Positions 14,640 to 24,531 are shown, numbered from the stretch's first letter. The stretch: DNA of 64,000 bases from CAYWPG01 sp964460035 (GCA_964460035.1 CAYWPG010000009.1:1-64000); one strand, 5' to 3'. Made by a program: numbers and translations. Notes: a model not told the origin generated them from the sequence alone.

Positions 14640-15450
14640 GTGGCGCATCTTAACGGCGGCGATTCTCGGGCCGGCCTTCGTGGCGGCGATCTGGCTGTTT
14701 CCCCCTGCACCGCTGGCCGTACTCTTTGCCATTACCGTCGCTCTGGGCGGCTGGGAATGGGCGCGGCTGGTGGGCCTGAGCAGTGCCGGCGCCGTAGCTT
14801 TCTTGGCGGGGCTTTTTCTTTGCATGGCGGCAGGGTGGTGGTATCTAGGCGCCGGGTTGCCCTTGTTGCCCTTGTTCGTGGCATCCATGATTTGGTGGCT
14901 AGTGGCTATCGCCTGGCTGGGGCGCTTCAGCCGCGGCGAGGCGCGTCCGCCCAGTAAGGGTGTGGCGGTGGCGACTGGATATCTGGTGCTCTGGCCCGCA
15001 TGGTTCGCGCTGATCTATCTGCGCACGCTGCCGGAAGGCCCATTGTGGATCGTGGGGCTGTGCTTGCTGGTGTGGGGTGCCGATATAGGCGCCTATTTCG
15101 CCGGGCGCTTTCTTGGCCGGCGCAAGCTGGCACCGACGATTAGCCCGAACAAGACCTGGGAAGGAGCGATCGGCGGTGTGGCGCTGGCGCTGCTGCTCGG
15201 AGCTGCCTTTTATCCGCTGCTGCTGCCACAGGTGCCTGCCCCTTCCTTGCTGCTGCCGCTCGCTTTGCTGACCATAGCGGTGTCGGTGGTGGGCGATCTG
15301 TTCGAGAGCATGATCAAACGTCTGTATGGGGCAAAGGATAGTGGCACGCTGTTGCCCGGACATGGCGGAGTGCTCGACCGGGTGGACAGCATCACTGCGG
15401 CCGCGCCCGTGTTCGCGCTGGGGATCTTGTTGTGGCAACTGAGCGGCTGA
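14632..15450 (+). CDS. cdsA: Phosphatidate cytidylyltransferase (CDP-diglyceride synthase)
   Basis: Integral inner-membrane enzyme making CDP-diacylglycerol from phosphatidate and CTP, the precursor of all phospholipids. I chose the GTG at 14632 (MLRWRILTAAIL), with ggagag upstream and inside the uppS end; longer frames start without a good site. 272 aa with about seven or eight hydrophobic segments. The CdsA signature is complete near the C-terminus: ESMIKRLYGAKDSGTLLPGH, followed by GG and LDRVDS. It overlaps uppS by 8 bp and dxr by 19 bp. Confidence 0.96.
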   Translation: MLRWRILTAAILGPAFVAAIWLFPPAPLAVLFAITVALGGWEWARLVGLSSAGAVAFLAGLFLCMAAGWWYLGAGLPLLPLFVASMIWWLVAIAWLGRFSRGEARPPSKGVAVATGYLVLWPAWFALIYLRTLPEGPLWIVGLCLLVWGADIGAYFAGRFLGRRKLAPTISPNKTWEGAIGGVALALLLGAAFYPLLLPQVPAPSLLLPLALLTIAVSVVGDLFESMIKRLYGAKDSGTLLPGHGGVLDRVDSITAAAPVFALGILLWQLSG

Positions 15451-16631
15451 CTCGCCTTACGGTACTCGGTTCGACAGGCTCCATCGGAGTCAGCACCCTT
15501 GATGTGGTGGCGCGCCACCCGGAGCGTTTCGAGCTGGTGGCGCTTACGGCGCACAGCAACATAGACAGATTGTTGGACCAATGCCGGCGGCTGCGGCCGC
15601 GTTTTGTGGCCTTGGCGGACGCTGCCAAAGCGGCCGAGTTCGAGAAACGCCTGGCTGCCGAGCGGTTGCCGGTCGAACTTGTAACCGGTAGCGATGCGCT
15701 TGAGCAGCTTGCATCGCACCCGGATGTGGACTGTGTGGTGGCCGGAATCGTGGGCGCTGCCGGGCTGTTGCCTACGCTCGCGGCTGCCGCTGCGGGCAAG
15801 CGCATTCTGCTCGCTAACAAGGAGGTGTTAGTGATGGCCGGCGAACTGTTCATGGAAACGGTGGCCCGCGGCGGGGCACAGCTGCTGCCCATCGACAGCG
15901 AGCACAATGCGATCTTTCAATGCCTTCCTCCCGATTTTGCCGAACGCGGCTTGGACGCGGTGGGCGTTCGGCGCATCCTGCTTACCGCCTCCGGTGGGCC
16001 GTTCCGCACTACAGCGATATCGGAGCTGGCGGCGGTAACGCCGGAGCAGGCCTGCAAACACCCGAACTGGAGCATGGGGCGCAAGATCTCGGTCGATTCC
16101 GCTACCATGATGAACAAAGGCCTGGAACTGATCGAAGCGTGTCTGCTCTTTCGGACGGAACCCAGCCGAATAGATGTTGTCATTCATCCACAGAGCATCA
16201 TTCATTCGATGGTGGAGTACGTGGATGGTTCGGTGCTTGCTCAGCTGGGCAATCCGGACATGCGCACCCCCATCGCTCATGCGCTGGGTTGGCCGGCGCG
16301 CGTTGCTTCGGGGGTGGGATCATTGGACGTTTTCCGACAGAGTCTGGATTTCGAGCCGCCGGATCTGGACCGTTTTCCATGCCTGCGCCTGGCTTATCAG
16401 GCCGCCAGCGCGGGCGGTAGCGCCTGCGCGTATCTCAATGCGGCCAACGAGGTCGCCGTTGCCGCTTTCCTGGACCGCAAGCTGGCTTTTACCGCGATCG
16501 CCGAAGTGGTTGGGGAAGTGCTCGACCGTTTGCCGGCCACCGCGGTGGGCACGCTGACAGAAGTGCTGGATGCGGACCGTCGCGCACGCGAACTAGCCGA
16601 CAGTCTGGTGGCCGCGCGCGCGGCATGCTGA
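15432..16631 (+). CDS. dxr: 1-deoxy-D-xylulose 5-phosphate reductoisomerase
   Basis: Second enzyme of the MEP isoprenoid pathway: NADPH-dependent conversion of DXP to MEP, feeding the neighbouring uppS. 399 aa (E. coli 398). GTG start at 15432, inside the end of cdsA. NADPH motif LTVLGSTGSIGVSTLDV; metal/substrate motifs LLPIDSEHNAIFQCL, TASGGPFRT, ATMMNKGLELIEACLLF, and HPQSIIHSMVEYVDGS are all present. ispD and ispF of the same pathway occur further along (35644-36845). Confidence 0.98.
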   Translation: MATERLTRLTVLGSTGSIGVSTLDVVARHPERFELVALTAHSNIDRLLDQCRRLRPRFVALADAAKAAEFEKRLAAERLPVELVTGSDALEQLASHPDVDCVVAGIVGAAGLLPTLAAAAAGKRILLANKEVLVMAGELFMETVARGGAQLLPIDSEHNAIFQCLPPDFAERGLDAVGVRRILLTASGGPFRTTAISELAAVTPEQACKHPNWSMGRKISVDSATMMNKGLELIEACLLFRTEPSRIDVVIHPQSIIHSMVEYVDGSVLAQLGNPDMRTPIAHALGWPARVASGVGSLDVFRQSLDFEPPDLDRFPCLRLAYQAASAGGSACAYLNAANEVAVAAFLDRKLAFTAIAEVVGEVLDRLPATAVGTLTEVLDADRRARELADSLVAARAAC

Positions 16632-16635
16632 AAGT

Positions 16636-17997
16636 ATGAGTATCCTCGTCAGCGTCCTCGGCTTTGTCCTCGCGGTCGGCATCCTGGTGGCCTTCCACGA
16701 ATTCGGCCATTTCTGGGTCGCGCGCCGGCTGGGCGTCAAGGTGCTGCGCTACTCCATCGGCTTCGGCAAGCCCCTGCTGCGTTGGCAGCCCAGGGGCGGC
16801 GAAACGGAGTACGTGCTCAGCGCGATCCCGCTTGGCGGCTACGTGAAGATGCTGGACGAGCGCGAGCAGGCCGTGCCCGCGCAAGAACAGCACCGCGCAT
16901 TCAACCGTCAGCCGCTGGCCACCCGGTTCGCCATCGTGGCCGCCGGCCCGCTTGCGAACTTCGTCTTCGCCTTAGTGGCCTACTGGGCCATCTTCGTCAT
17001 CGGCAGCAGCGAACTGCGCCCCGTCATCGGCGAGGTCATGCCGCAGACTCCGGCCGCCGAGGCCGGCTTGCGCGAAGGCGACGAGTTCGTGCGCGTCGGC
17101 GATACTGAAGTGCATAGCTGGCAGCAGGCATTGATGGCGCTGCTGGCCGGGGGTGTCGAGCGGGGACAGTTGCCAGTCGAGTTGCTGCGTGAGGACGGTC
17201 GGCGAGTCCAGAGCCAGCTCGATCTGCGGGCAACCCCGGCCTTAGGGGACGAACCGGATTATTTGCGCGTGCTTGGCATTCGCCCCTGGCGGCCGAGTCT
17301 GCCGCCGGTGCTGGGCGAAGTGCTGCCCGAGAGCCCGGCGGATCGTAGCGGCCTGATGACAGGCGATCGGATCGTGGCGATCGACGGCGAGCGCGTTGGC
17401 AGCTGGGATGACCTGGTAGCACAGGTGCGGCCACGCCCCGGGGCGGAAGTGACGGTGGTGGTGCAGCGCGAAGGGGCGGAGCGCCGTTTCGAAGTGCGCT
17501 TGGACGCCAGAAATGTCGATGGCGAGACGATAGGCTCGCTAGGCGTGGCACCGCAGGTGCCCAGCGGCCTTTATGACGAGATGGTCCGCGAGGTACGATA
17601 CGGGCCGCTGGCAGCTGTGGCCGAATCGGCGCGCGCGACGTGGAATGCGAGCCTGCTTACCGTCAAGGTGCTGTGGCGGATGGTCGTGGGCGATGCGTCG
17701 TTGAAGAATATCAGCGGCCCGATCAATATCGCGCAATATGCCGGCGATTCGGTTAGCCTCGGACTGGTCCCGTTTCTCAAGTTTCTGGCTGTTGTCAGCA
17801 TTAGTCTGGGGATTCTGAACCTGCTGCCGGTACCGGTGCTGGATGGAGGGCACCTTCTGTACTATTCCATCGAAGGCGTGCGGGGTCGGCCGCTGTCGGA
17901 GCGGGCTCAACTTGTCGGTCAGCAGATCGGCATGGCGCTGCTCATGGCATTGATGGGATTTGCAATTTATAACGATATCGCCCGCCTGGCCGGGTAG
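16636..17997 (+). CDS. rseP: RIP metalloprotease RseP
   Basis: Site-2 intramembrane zinc protease; in E. coli it cleaves RseA after DegS to release sigma-E, and clears signal-peptide remnants. 453 aa (E. coli 450). The HExxH zinc site lies in the first membrane helix (VAFHEFGHFWVARRLGVKV), two PDZ domains occupy roughly residues 120-310, and the third-ligand motif NLLPVPVLDGGHLL is near residue 395. It lies 5 bp before bamA, matching its role in envelope stress. Confidence 0.98.
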   Translation: MSILVSVLGFVLAVGILVAFHEFGHFWVARRLGVKVLRYSIGFGKPLLRWQPRGGETEYVLSAIPLGGYVKMLDEREQAVPAQEQHRAFNRQPLATRFAIVAAGPLANFVFALVAYWAIFVIGSSELRPVIGEVMPQTPAAEAGLREGDEFVRVGDTEVHSWQQALMALLAGGVERGQLPVELLREDGRRVQSQLDLRATPALGDEPDYLRVLGIRPWRPSLPPVLGEVLPESPADRSGLMTGDRIVAIDGERVGSWDDLVAQVRPRPGAEVTVVVQREGAERRFEVRLDARNVDGETIGSLGVAPQVPSGLYDEMVREVRYGPLAAVAESARATWNASLLTVKVLWRMVVGDASLKNISGPINIAQYAGDSVSLGLVPFLKFLAVVSISLGILNLLPVPVLDGGHLLYYSIEGVRGRPLSERAQLVGQQIGMALLMALMGFAIYNDIARLAG

Positions 17998-18002
17998 GGC
18001 AA

Positions 18003-20315
18003 ATGGGATCTTCACGCGCTATGCGACGACTCTTACTGGCACTGGCGGCCTGCGCACTTTTCAGCTCCCAAGCGTGGGCTTTCCAGCCGTTCCCTGTGGA
18101 GGACATCCGCGTCGAAGGGGTGCGCCGCATAGCTGTTGGCACGGTACTCAACTACCTGCCGGTAAACGTGGGCGATACCATCGATCAAGAACTCTCGGCC
18201 GAAGCGATCCGCAGTCTCTATCGCACCGGGTTTTTCCAGGATGTCAGTCTCAGCCGCGACGGCAACGTGCTGATCGTCGAAGTGGTCGAGCGTCCGGCGA
18301 TCGCCAATATCGAGCTTCGCGGCAACCGCGCGATTCAGGACGAGCCTCTGTTGGCGGCGCTGAAGGAGGTCGGCCTGGTAGAGGGGCAGGTCTTCAACCG
18401 TTCGTTGCTCAACAACATCGAACGCGAGCTACGACGCCAGTACCTCAACCGTGGCCGTTACGACATGCGGGTGGAAAGCACGGTTTCGCCGCTGCCTCGT
18501 AATCGGGTGGGCATCCGCATCGATGTGCACGAGGGCGAGCCGGCGCGAATCCGCGAGATCAATATCATCGGTAACGAGGCATTTCCGGACAAGACGCTGC
18601 GGAAGCTGTTCGAGCAGGGGCCCCGGCGCTGGTATCAGGTGTTCTCCAGTCGCGACCAGTACTCGCGCGAGCGCTTGGCAGCGGACCTGGAGCGACTGGC
18701 GTCCTATTACCAAGACCGCGGCTATATCAATTTCGCCGTTACCTCCACCCAGGTGGCCATCAGTCCCGACCGGCGCAATATTTATGTGACGGTGAGCATC
18801 TCCGAAGGGCGCCAGTACCGGCTCGGCGAGATCGCGCTGGCGGGCGAGCTAATAGTCGACGAGACCGAGCTGCGCCAACTGATGACCATTCAGCCGGCGG
18901 ACCGCTATTCCCGTCGCCAGATCACCGAAACGGCCAATCGCATTCGCGATCGGCTGGGCGAAGAGGGCTACGCGTTCGCTAGCGTCAACCCCGTGCCCGA
19001 GGTCGACGAGGAAACCGGCACCGTCGCCATCACCTACTTCGTCGATCCGGGCACTCGCGTTTATGTGCGCCGGATCAACATCAGCGGCAACGAGCGGACC
19101 CAGGACGAAGTGATTCGACGCGAGTTGCGGCAAATGGAAGGGGCGTGGCTGTCCAGCGAGCGCCTGCGGCGCTCGCAGACCCGGCTCAACCGTCTGGGCT
19201 TTTTCTCCGACGTCAACATCGACACTCCCCGCGTGGCGGGGACCAGCGATCAGGTGGACGTCAACATTGCGGTCACCGAGCGGCTCTCCGGCACACTGCA
19301 GGCCGGCGTCGGTTATGGCGACAACCAGGGCGTGCTGGTCAACTTTTCTATCGAGCAGGATAACTTGCTGGGCAATGGCGATCGCTTGAGCTTCGCCATC
19401 AACAACAGCCGCGTGGATCGCATCTACAGCCTCAACTACACCGAGCGCTACCATACGCTCGATGGGGTCAGCCGCAATTTCATCGCTAGTCTGCGGGAAA
19501 CCGAGGCCGGCCGAGCCTACTTGGTGGACTACGGGATTCGGGCCGGTACGCTCGGGTTCGGCTATGGCATTCCGCTCAACGAGGACGATGTTCTTAACGT
19601 CAATTTCGCCTACGAGACGACGCGCCTGACCTTGGGCGACGATCCAACGGTTCGTCTGCAGCAGTTCGTGGACGAGGTCGGCGACGATTTCGATAACTAC
19701 AAGGCCACCATCGGGTGGACGCGGGATACGCGTAACCGGGCCATCTTCCCTAACCGGGGCGGGCGGCAGACCATCGCGGCGACCATTTCGCTGCCGGGCA
19801 GCGATCTGGAGTTCTACAAGCTAAGCTATAACCACCGTCGCTGGTTCCCGCTTACCGAGACTTGGACACTGTCCCTGGAGGCGCGGCTAGCCTACGGTGA
19901 TGGGTATGGCAACACCGACCGGCTGCCGTTCTTCGAGAACTATTATGCCGGTGGTGTCTCCACGCTGCGCGGTTTTCGCGGCAATTCACTGGGGCCGCGC
20001 GATACGCGTGTATCCGGCACCGACGCCCGGCCGATTGGCGGTAATGCCCGTATTCTCGGCACGGCTGAGCTGATCTTCCCGATCCCGGGCGCCGATCTGG
20101 ACGCGGTCCGTCTGCTCGGATTTGTCGACGGCGGCAACGTCTTCGATACCTACGAGAGCGATATTGATGTGAATGAGTTCCGGTATGCGACCGGCTTCGG
20201 GCTGATCTGGTACTCGCCGGTGGGCGCATTGACAATGAGTCTGGCCTGGCCGCTTAATGACAAGCCCGAAGACGATACCCGGCGCTTTCAGTTCTCACTG
20301 GGAACATTCTTCTAA
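18003..20315 (+). CDS. bamA: Outer membrane protein assembly factor BamA
   Basis: Core Omp85 component of the BAM complex that folds beta-barrels into the outer membrane. 770 aa. Signal peptide MRRLLLALAACALFSSQAWA (second in-frame Met at 18021), then five POTRA domains (~25-420), then the 16-strand barrel; it contains RGFRGNSLGPRD (the barrel-lumen loop with VRGF-like motif) and ends in Phe (FSLGTFF), the beta-signal. Placed between rseP and skp as in many Proteobacteria. Confidence 0.98.
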   Translation: MGSSRAMRRLLLALAACALFSSQAWAFQPFPVEDIRVEGVRRIAVGTVLNYLPVNVGDTIDQELSAEAIRSLYRTGFFQDVSLSRDGNVLIVEVVERPAIANIELRGNRAIQDEPLLAALKEVGLVEGQVFNRSLLNNIERELRRQYLNRGRYDMRVESTVSPLPRNRVGIRIDVHEGEPARIREINIIGNEAFPDKTLRKLFEQGPRRWYQVFSSRDQYSRERLAADLERLASYYQDRGYINFAVTSTQVAISPDRRNIYVTVSISEGRQYRLGEIALAGELIVDETELRQLMTIQPADRYSRRQITETANRIRDRLGEEGYAFASVNPVPEVDEETGTVAITYFVDPGTRVYVRRINISGNERTQDEVIRRELRQMEGAWLSSERLRRSQTRLNRLGFFSDVNIDTPRVAGTSDQVDVNIAVTERLSGTLQAGVGYGDNQGVLVNFSIEQDNLLGNGDRLSFAINNSRVDRIYSLNYTERYHTLDGVSRNFIASLRETEAGRAYLVDYGIRAGTLGFGYGIPLNEDDVLNVNFAYETTRLTLGDDPTVRLQQFVDEVGDDFDNYKATIGWTRDTRNRAIFPNRGGRQTIAATISLPGSDLEFYKLSYNHRRWFPLTETWTLSLEARLAYGDGYGNTDRLPFFENYYAGGVSTLRGFRGNSLGPRDTRVSGTDARPIGGNARILGTAELIFPIPGADLDAVRLLGFVDGGNVFDTYESDIDVNEFRYATGFGLIWYSPVGALTMSLAWPLNDKPEDDTRRFQFSLGTFF

Positions 20316-20332
20316 GAATACGGAGATCGGAT

Positions 20333-20860
20333 TTGAAGCAAGCGATGATTAGAACGATTGTGCTGGCCGTCGGGCTGGGATGGGGCGCCTCCGTGCTGGC
20401 AAGCGGACTGAAAGTGGGGTTTGTCAACCCGGCTCGGGTTTCGGCGGAGGCGCCCCAGGCGGAGGCGGCGCGCCAACAGCTGGAGCGCGAGTTCGCGCCG
20501 CGCGATCAGGAGCTGGTTGCGATGCAGCGTGACGTTCGCGAGCTGGAGGAGCGGCTGCAGCGTGACGCGGCCGTGATGCGAGAGTCCGAGCAGCGGGAGC
20601 TGGAGCGCGAAATCCTCGCTCGCAAGCGCGAGATCCGCCGTATGCAGGACGAGTTTCGGGAAGATTTCAACATGCGGCGCAACGAGGAGCTGAGCAAGCT
20701 GCAGCGGCGCATCGTTGAGACCATTCACGCGCTGGCCAAGGAAGAGAACTTCGATCTGATCGTCAGTGACGGGGTGATCTTCGCCAGCGATGCCATTGAC
20801 ATCACCACGAAGGTGATCGAACGCCTGGGTAGGGAACACCGCGGCAGCAATCAGCGCTAA
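20333..20860 (+). CDS. skp: Periplasmic chaperone Skp (OmpH)
   Basis: Trimeric jellyfish-shaped chaperone that carries unfolded outer-membrane proteins to BamA. 175 aa. A TTG start at 20333 has cggag 7 nt upstream and gives MKQAMIRTIVLAVGLGWG, a good signal peptide cleaved near VLA-SG; the next ATG (20345) lacks a ribosome-binding site. The mature part starts with a beta strand LKVGFVNPARV followed by a long charged coiled coil (~35-140). It sits between bamA and lpxD as usual. Confidence 0.93.
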   Translation: MKQAMIRTIVLAVGLGWGASVLASGLKVGFVNPARVSAEAPQAEAARQQLEREFAPRDQELVAMQRDVRELEERLQRDAAVMRESEQRELEREILARKREIRRMQDEFREDFNMRRNEELSKLQRRIVETIHALAKEENFDLIVSDGVIFASDAIDITTKVIERLGREHRGSNQR

Positions 20861-20885
20861 CAGCGCTCAAGCGGGGCCTACTGTC

Positions 20886-21944
20886 ATGACGAAGCGACAG
20901 GCTACTCTGGCCGAGCTGGCCGCAAAGGTCGGCGCGACTTTGCACGGCGATGGGGAGCTGCTTGTTGACCACGTGGCGCCGTTGGAGCGTGCCGGCGCCG
21001 GAGCTGTGAGTTTCTTTACCAATCCGCGTTATCGGCGACAGTTGCAGCGCACGCAGGCCACTGTGGTGGTCTTGGCCGAGGATGCGCTTGCCGACTGCCC
21101 GGTGGCGGCATTGGTTTGCAGCAATCCCTACTACGTTTATGCGACCATCGCACATCTGCTGAATCCGCCGCCGGCACGGGAGCCGGGCATACACCCCAGT
21201 GCCTATGTCCACCCCACCGCCGTGCTCGGCGCAGACGTCAGCATTGGCGCGCATGCGGTGATAGAGGCCGGGGCGCGCGTGGGCGATCGGGTCAGTATCG
21301 GCCCGGGCTGCGTGATCGGCCCCGGGGCGAGTGTCGGCGACGACAGCTGGCTGGCGGCCAAGGTCGTGTTGGCGCGGGATGTCGTGGTGGGACGCCGTGC
21401 CGTTATCCACAGCGGCGCCGTTCTGGGCGCGGACGGGTTCGGATTCGCCCGCGGTCCGGAAGGGTGGCTCAAGGTGCCGCAGCTCGGCGGTGTGCGGGTA
21501 GGCGACGATGTGGAGATAGGCGCCAATACCACCATCGATCGCGGCGCGCTGGATGACACCATCATTGGCGACGGTGTCAAGATCGACAATCTCGTCCAGA
21601 TCGGGCATAACGTGCGCGTCGGGCGAAATTCGCTGATCTGTGGAGCAGCCGGCGTTGCCGGCAGTGCCACGATAGGCGAGAACTGCGTGATTGGGGGGGC
21701 CTGCGTGATCGCCGGCCATATCGAGCTGGCCGACGGAGTCACCGTCATGGGCGGGACCGGCGTAAGCGGCTCGCTGACCGAGCCGGGCGCGTATTGCTCG
21801 GTAACGCCGGTCGCCCCGGCACGGCAGTGGCGCCGCAACGCGGCGCGTTTCAACCACTTGGACGACATGTTCCGGCGTTTGAAGGCTCTGGAGAACGAGC
21901 TCGCCAGGCTCAAAGCCGGTGTGGCGGAAGAACAAAGGGAGTAG
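20886..21944 (+). CDS. lpxD: UDP-3-O-(3-hydroxyacyl)glucosamine N-acyltransferase
   Basis: Third step of lipid A synthesis, adding the N-linked hydroxyacyl chain from ACP. 352 aa (E. coli 341). N-terminal uridine-binding domain with GAGAVSFFTNPRYRRQL, then a left-handed beta-helix of hexapeptide repeats (~100-300), including IGHNVRVGRNSLICGAAGVAG with the catalytic His. A C-terminal helix ends the protein. Tightly linked to fabZ (6 bp) and lpxA. Confidence 0.98.
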   Translation: MTKRQATLAELAAKVGATLHGDGELLVDHVAPLERAGAGAVSFFTNPRYRRQLQRTQATVVVLAEDALADCPVAALVCSNPYYVYATIAHLLNPPPAREPGIHPSAYVHPTAVLGADVSIGAHAVIEAGARVGDRVSIGPGCVIGPGASVGDDSWLAAKVVLARDVVVGRRAVIHSGAVLGADGFGFARGPEGWLKVPQLGGVRVGDDVEIGANTTIDRGALDDTIIGDGVKIDNLVQIGHNVRVGRNSLICGAAGVAGSATIGENCVIGGACVIAGHIELADGVTVMGGTGVSGSLTEPGAYCSVTPVAPARQWRRNAARFNHLDDMFRRLKALENELARLKAGVAEEQRE

Positions 21945-21950
21945 TGCCGT

Positions 21951-22388
21951 ATGGTGATGGACATCGAGACAATCAGGAATTATCTGCCGCACCGCTATCC
22001 GATGCTGCTGGTGGATCGGGTGCTTGAGTGCTCGCCGGGAGCTCTGGTCGGCGTCAAGAACGTCAGTGTCAACGAACCGTTCTTCAACGGGCATTTTCCG
22101 GCAAAGCCGGTGATGCCGGGGGTGCTGATCCTGGAGGCGCTGGCGCAGGCGTGCGGTCTGCTCGCGTTCTCCACCGATGCGCAGGATCTTGTCGGCAATC
22201 ATACTTTTTATCTCGTCGGCATCGACAAGGCCCGCTTCAAGCGACCGGTCGTGCCGGGCGATCAGCTGCGGCTCGATGTGCAGCACAAGCGCACGATCCG
22301 CGGCGTGTGGATTTTCGATGCGCGCGCCACCGTTGAAGGCGCGCTGGCCGCTGAGGCCGAGATTCGCTGTACCATGAGGGAAAACTGA
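21951..22388 (+). CDS. fabZ: 3-hydroxyacyl-[ACP] dehydratase FabZ
   Basis: Hot-dog-fold dehydratase of fatty acid elongation; competes with LpxA for hydroxyacyl-ACP, so its place between lpxD and lpxA links fatty acid and lipid A synthesis. 145 aa. Motifs LPHRYPMLLVDRV and NGHFPAKPVMPGVLILEALAQ with catalytic His48 and Glu62. Two starts 6 nt apart are possible (21951 and 21957). Confidence 0.98.
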   Translation: MVMDIETIRNYLPHRYPMLLVDRVLECSPGALVGVKNVSVNEPFFNGHFPAKPVMPGVLILEALAQACGLLAFSTDAQDLVGNHTFYLVGIDKARFKRPVVPGDQLRLDVQHKRTIRGVWIFDARATVEGALAAEAEIRCTMREN

Positions 22389-23159
22389 GTGATCGATCCG
22401 CGTGCCGTCGTAGACCCTGCGGCCAAGCTCGGGACTAACGTTACCGTTGGCCCCTTCGCAATCATTGGTCCCGATGTGGAAATCGGCGATGACTGCTGGA
22501 TCGGTCCGCACGCCGTTATCCAGGGGCCGACGCGTATGGGGCGCGGCAACCGGGTCTATCAATTCGCCTCCATCGGCGAGGCGCCGCAGGATAAGAAGTA
22601 CGCTGGCGAAGAGACCTGGCTCGAGATCGGCGATCGCAACATCTTTCGCGAGAACGTCACCATCCATCGCGGTACCGTGCAAGGGCTTTCGGTTACCCGG
22701 ATCGGCGATGACAACCTGTTCATGGCCTACTGCCATATTGCTCACGATTGCGTGGTGGGGAATGGCACGACTTTCTCGAACTCGGCTTCTCTTGCCGGGC
22801 ATGTCGTCGTTGGCGATTACGCGATTCTTGGTGGGTTTTCGCTGGTGCATCAGTTTTGCCGCATCGGGGCGTATAGCTTTTGCGGTTTCGGTAGCGCCAT
22901 CAATCGCGACGTGCCGCCTTTCGTGACCGTATCCGGTCAGATGGCGGTGCCGCACGGGATCAACTCGGTTGGCCTGCGCCGGCATGGCTGGAGCTCCTCG
23001 ACGATTGCCGCTATCAAGCGCGCCTACAAGACCTTGTATAAGTCGGGGCTACGGCTCGAGGAGGCTCGCCAGGTGCTGGAGCAGATGGCGCAGGAGACGC
23101 CGGAAATCCAGCTGCTGGCCGACTTCGTTGCCCAGACCGAGCGCGGCATCGTTCGCTAA
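22389..23159 (+). CDS. lpxA: UDP-N-acetylglucosamine O-acyltransferase
   Basis: First step of lipid A synthesis. 256 aa (E. coli 262), GTG start directly after the fabZ stop. Left-handed beta-helix with hexapeptides from the N-terminus (VGPFAIIGPDVEIGDDCWIG); CHIAHDCVVGN contains the catalytic His (His125 in E. coli); the C-terminal helical domain follows (RRHGWSSSTIAAIKRAYKTL). 238 bp separate it from lpxB; many relatives have a direct junction or an extra gene there. Confidence 0.98.
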   Translation: MIDPRAVVDPAAKLGTNVTVGPFAIIGPDVEIGDDCWIGPHAVIQGPTRMGRGNRVYQFASIGEAPQDKKYAGEETWLEIGDRNIFRENVTIHRGTVQGLSVTRIGDDNLFMAYCHIAHDCVVGNGTTFSNSASLAGHVVVGDYAILGGFSLVHQFCRIGAYSFCGFGSAINRDVPPFVTVSGQMAVPHGINSVGLRRHGWSSSTIAAIKRAYKTLYKSGLRLEEARQVLEQMAQETPEIQLLADFVAQTERGIVR

Positions 23160-23397
23160 GCCCATCGCACAGGATGGCGCTGGTGCGCAGTTGGACGGAG
23201 TAACAATAATTAAGCAGCTGCCGTTCAAGGCGCCGGGCGGGGCTGCAATCGGTCGTATCCGCTTTTTTCCTGATGGCCGTTAAAGCGGGGTTGCCGTCTT
23301 TTGATTGGACTCGTGCCGCCCTCAGCAGCTGGGATGCTCCTTTCCTAGAGAAGACTGCGCGCCCGGCGGCTGTGCTGGCGGTAGCCGGAGATTGGGT

Positions 23398-24531
23398 ATG
23401 CGTGTTGCCATCGTTGCCGGCGAGATGTCGGGCGATTTACTCGGTGCGGGACTCGTGCGGGCGCTGCGCAAACGGTGGCCACACGCCCAGTTCGAAGGGA
23501 TTGGCGGCCCAGCGATGCTCAAGGAAGGGTTCCGCAGCCATTATCCGATGGAGCGCCTGTCCGTTATGGGGCTGGTCGAGGTGCTGGGGCACGTGCCCGG
23601 TTTGCTGCGGATCCGCCGCGAGCTGGTGAAACGCTATACGGCTAATCCGCCGGATGTGTTCATCGGCATAGACTCGCCGGATTTCAATCTGGGCCTGGAA
23701 GAGCGCCTGCGGCGGGCGGGCGTCAAGACCGTGCATTATGTCAGCCCCACCGTCTGGGCTTGGCGCCAAGGCCGTATTCGCCAGATTAAGCGGGCGGTCG
23801 ACCTGATGCTGACGCTGTTCCCGTTCGAGGCGGATTTCTATGTGAAGCATGGAGTTGCGGTGGAGTTCGTAGGGCACCCCGCAGCCGACCGCTATCCGTT
23901 GGAACACGATGTGGGCGCCGCGCGCGCGCGTTTGGGCATAGAGCAGGCGACAGGGCCCATCGTCGCAATGCTACCGGGCAGCCGTTTGAGCGAAGTGCGC
24001 CGTTTGGGGCCATTGTACGCGCAGGTCGTCGTGCAGCTACGGCGGACCTTGCCCGAGTGCCGGTTCCTGGCGCCTATGGCAACGCCGGCGGTAGGCGAGG
24101 TGTTCGCCGAGCAGCTCGCGGCTGAGGGCGTTGCCGAGCAAGTCCGTTTGCTGCAAGGCCAATCGGACTTGGCGATGGGAGCGGCGGATGCCGTTCTGGC
24201 CGCCTCGGGAACCGCCACTTTGGAGGCGATGCTGCTCAAGCGTCCCGCCGTCATTGCATACAAGGTTGCGCCGCTCAGCTATTGGCTGTTTCGACGCATG
24301 CTCAAGGTAAGATACATAGCGCTTCCGAATCTGCTCGCCGATGCCGAGCTGATGCCGGAGTTTATTCAGCAAGCGGCCACGCCGGAAAGTTTGACCGCTG
24401 CCGTTGCCGGCTTGCTGACCGACCCGACCCGCGCCCTCGCCCAGCAGGAGCGGCTCGAAACCATTCATCGAACGCTGCGAAGGGATGCCGATGAACGTGC
24501 GGCGGAGGCCATCGTGCGATGCTTGAGTTGA
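23398..24531 (+). CDS. lpxB: Lipid-A-disaccharide synthase
   Basis: GT19 glycosyltransferase condensing UDP-2,3-diacylglucosamine with lipid X. The ATG at 23398 (MRVAIVAGEMSGDLLGAG) is the family N-terminus, with ggag 7 nt upstream; a frame extension of 31 codons lacks similarity. 377 aa (E. coli 382). Other motifs: IDSPDFNLGLEERLR, VSPTVWAWRQGRI, FVGHPAAD, LPGSRLSEVRRL. It overlaps rnhB by 13 bp. Confidence 0.97.
   Translation: MRVAIVAGEMSGDLLGAGLVRALRKRWPHAQFEGIGGPAMLKEGFRSHYPMERLSVMGLVEVLGHVPGLLRIRRELVKRYTANPPDVFIGIDSPDFNLGLEERLRRAGVKTVHYVSPTVWAWRQGRIRQIKRAVDLMLTLFPFEADFYVKHGVAVEFVGHPAADRYPLEHDVGAARARLGIEQATGPIVAMLPGSRLSEVRRLGPLYAQVVVQLRRTLPECRFLAPMATPAVGEVFAEQLAAEGVAEQVRLLQGQSDLAMGAADAVLAASGTATLEAMLLKRPAVIAYKVAPLSYWLFRRMLKVRYIALPNLLADAELMPEFIQQAATPESLTAAVAGLLTDPTRALAQQERLETIHRTLRRDADERAAEAIVRCLS

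Noticed and set aside
20802..22985. A 727-codon open frame antisense to the end of skp and to lpxD-fabZ-lpxA
   Set aside because: It mirrors the hexapeptide-repeat codons of lpxD and lpxA; no ribosome-binding site or homology.
23160..23397. Possible small gene or remnant between lpxA and lpxB
   Set aside because: The only open stretch (to 23283) is the tail of an out-of-frame shadow of lpxA; no start signal or similarity to LpxI or to oxidoreductases sometimes found there.
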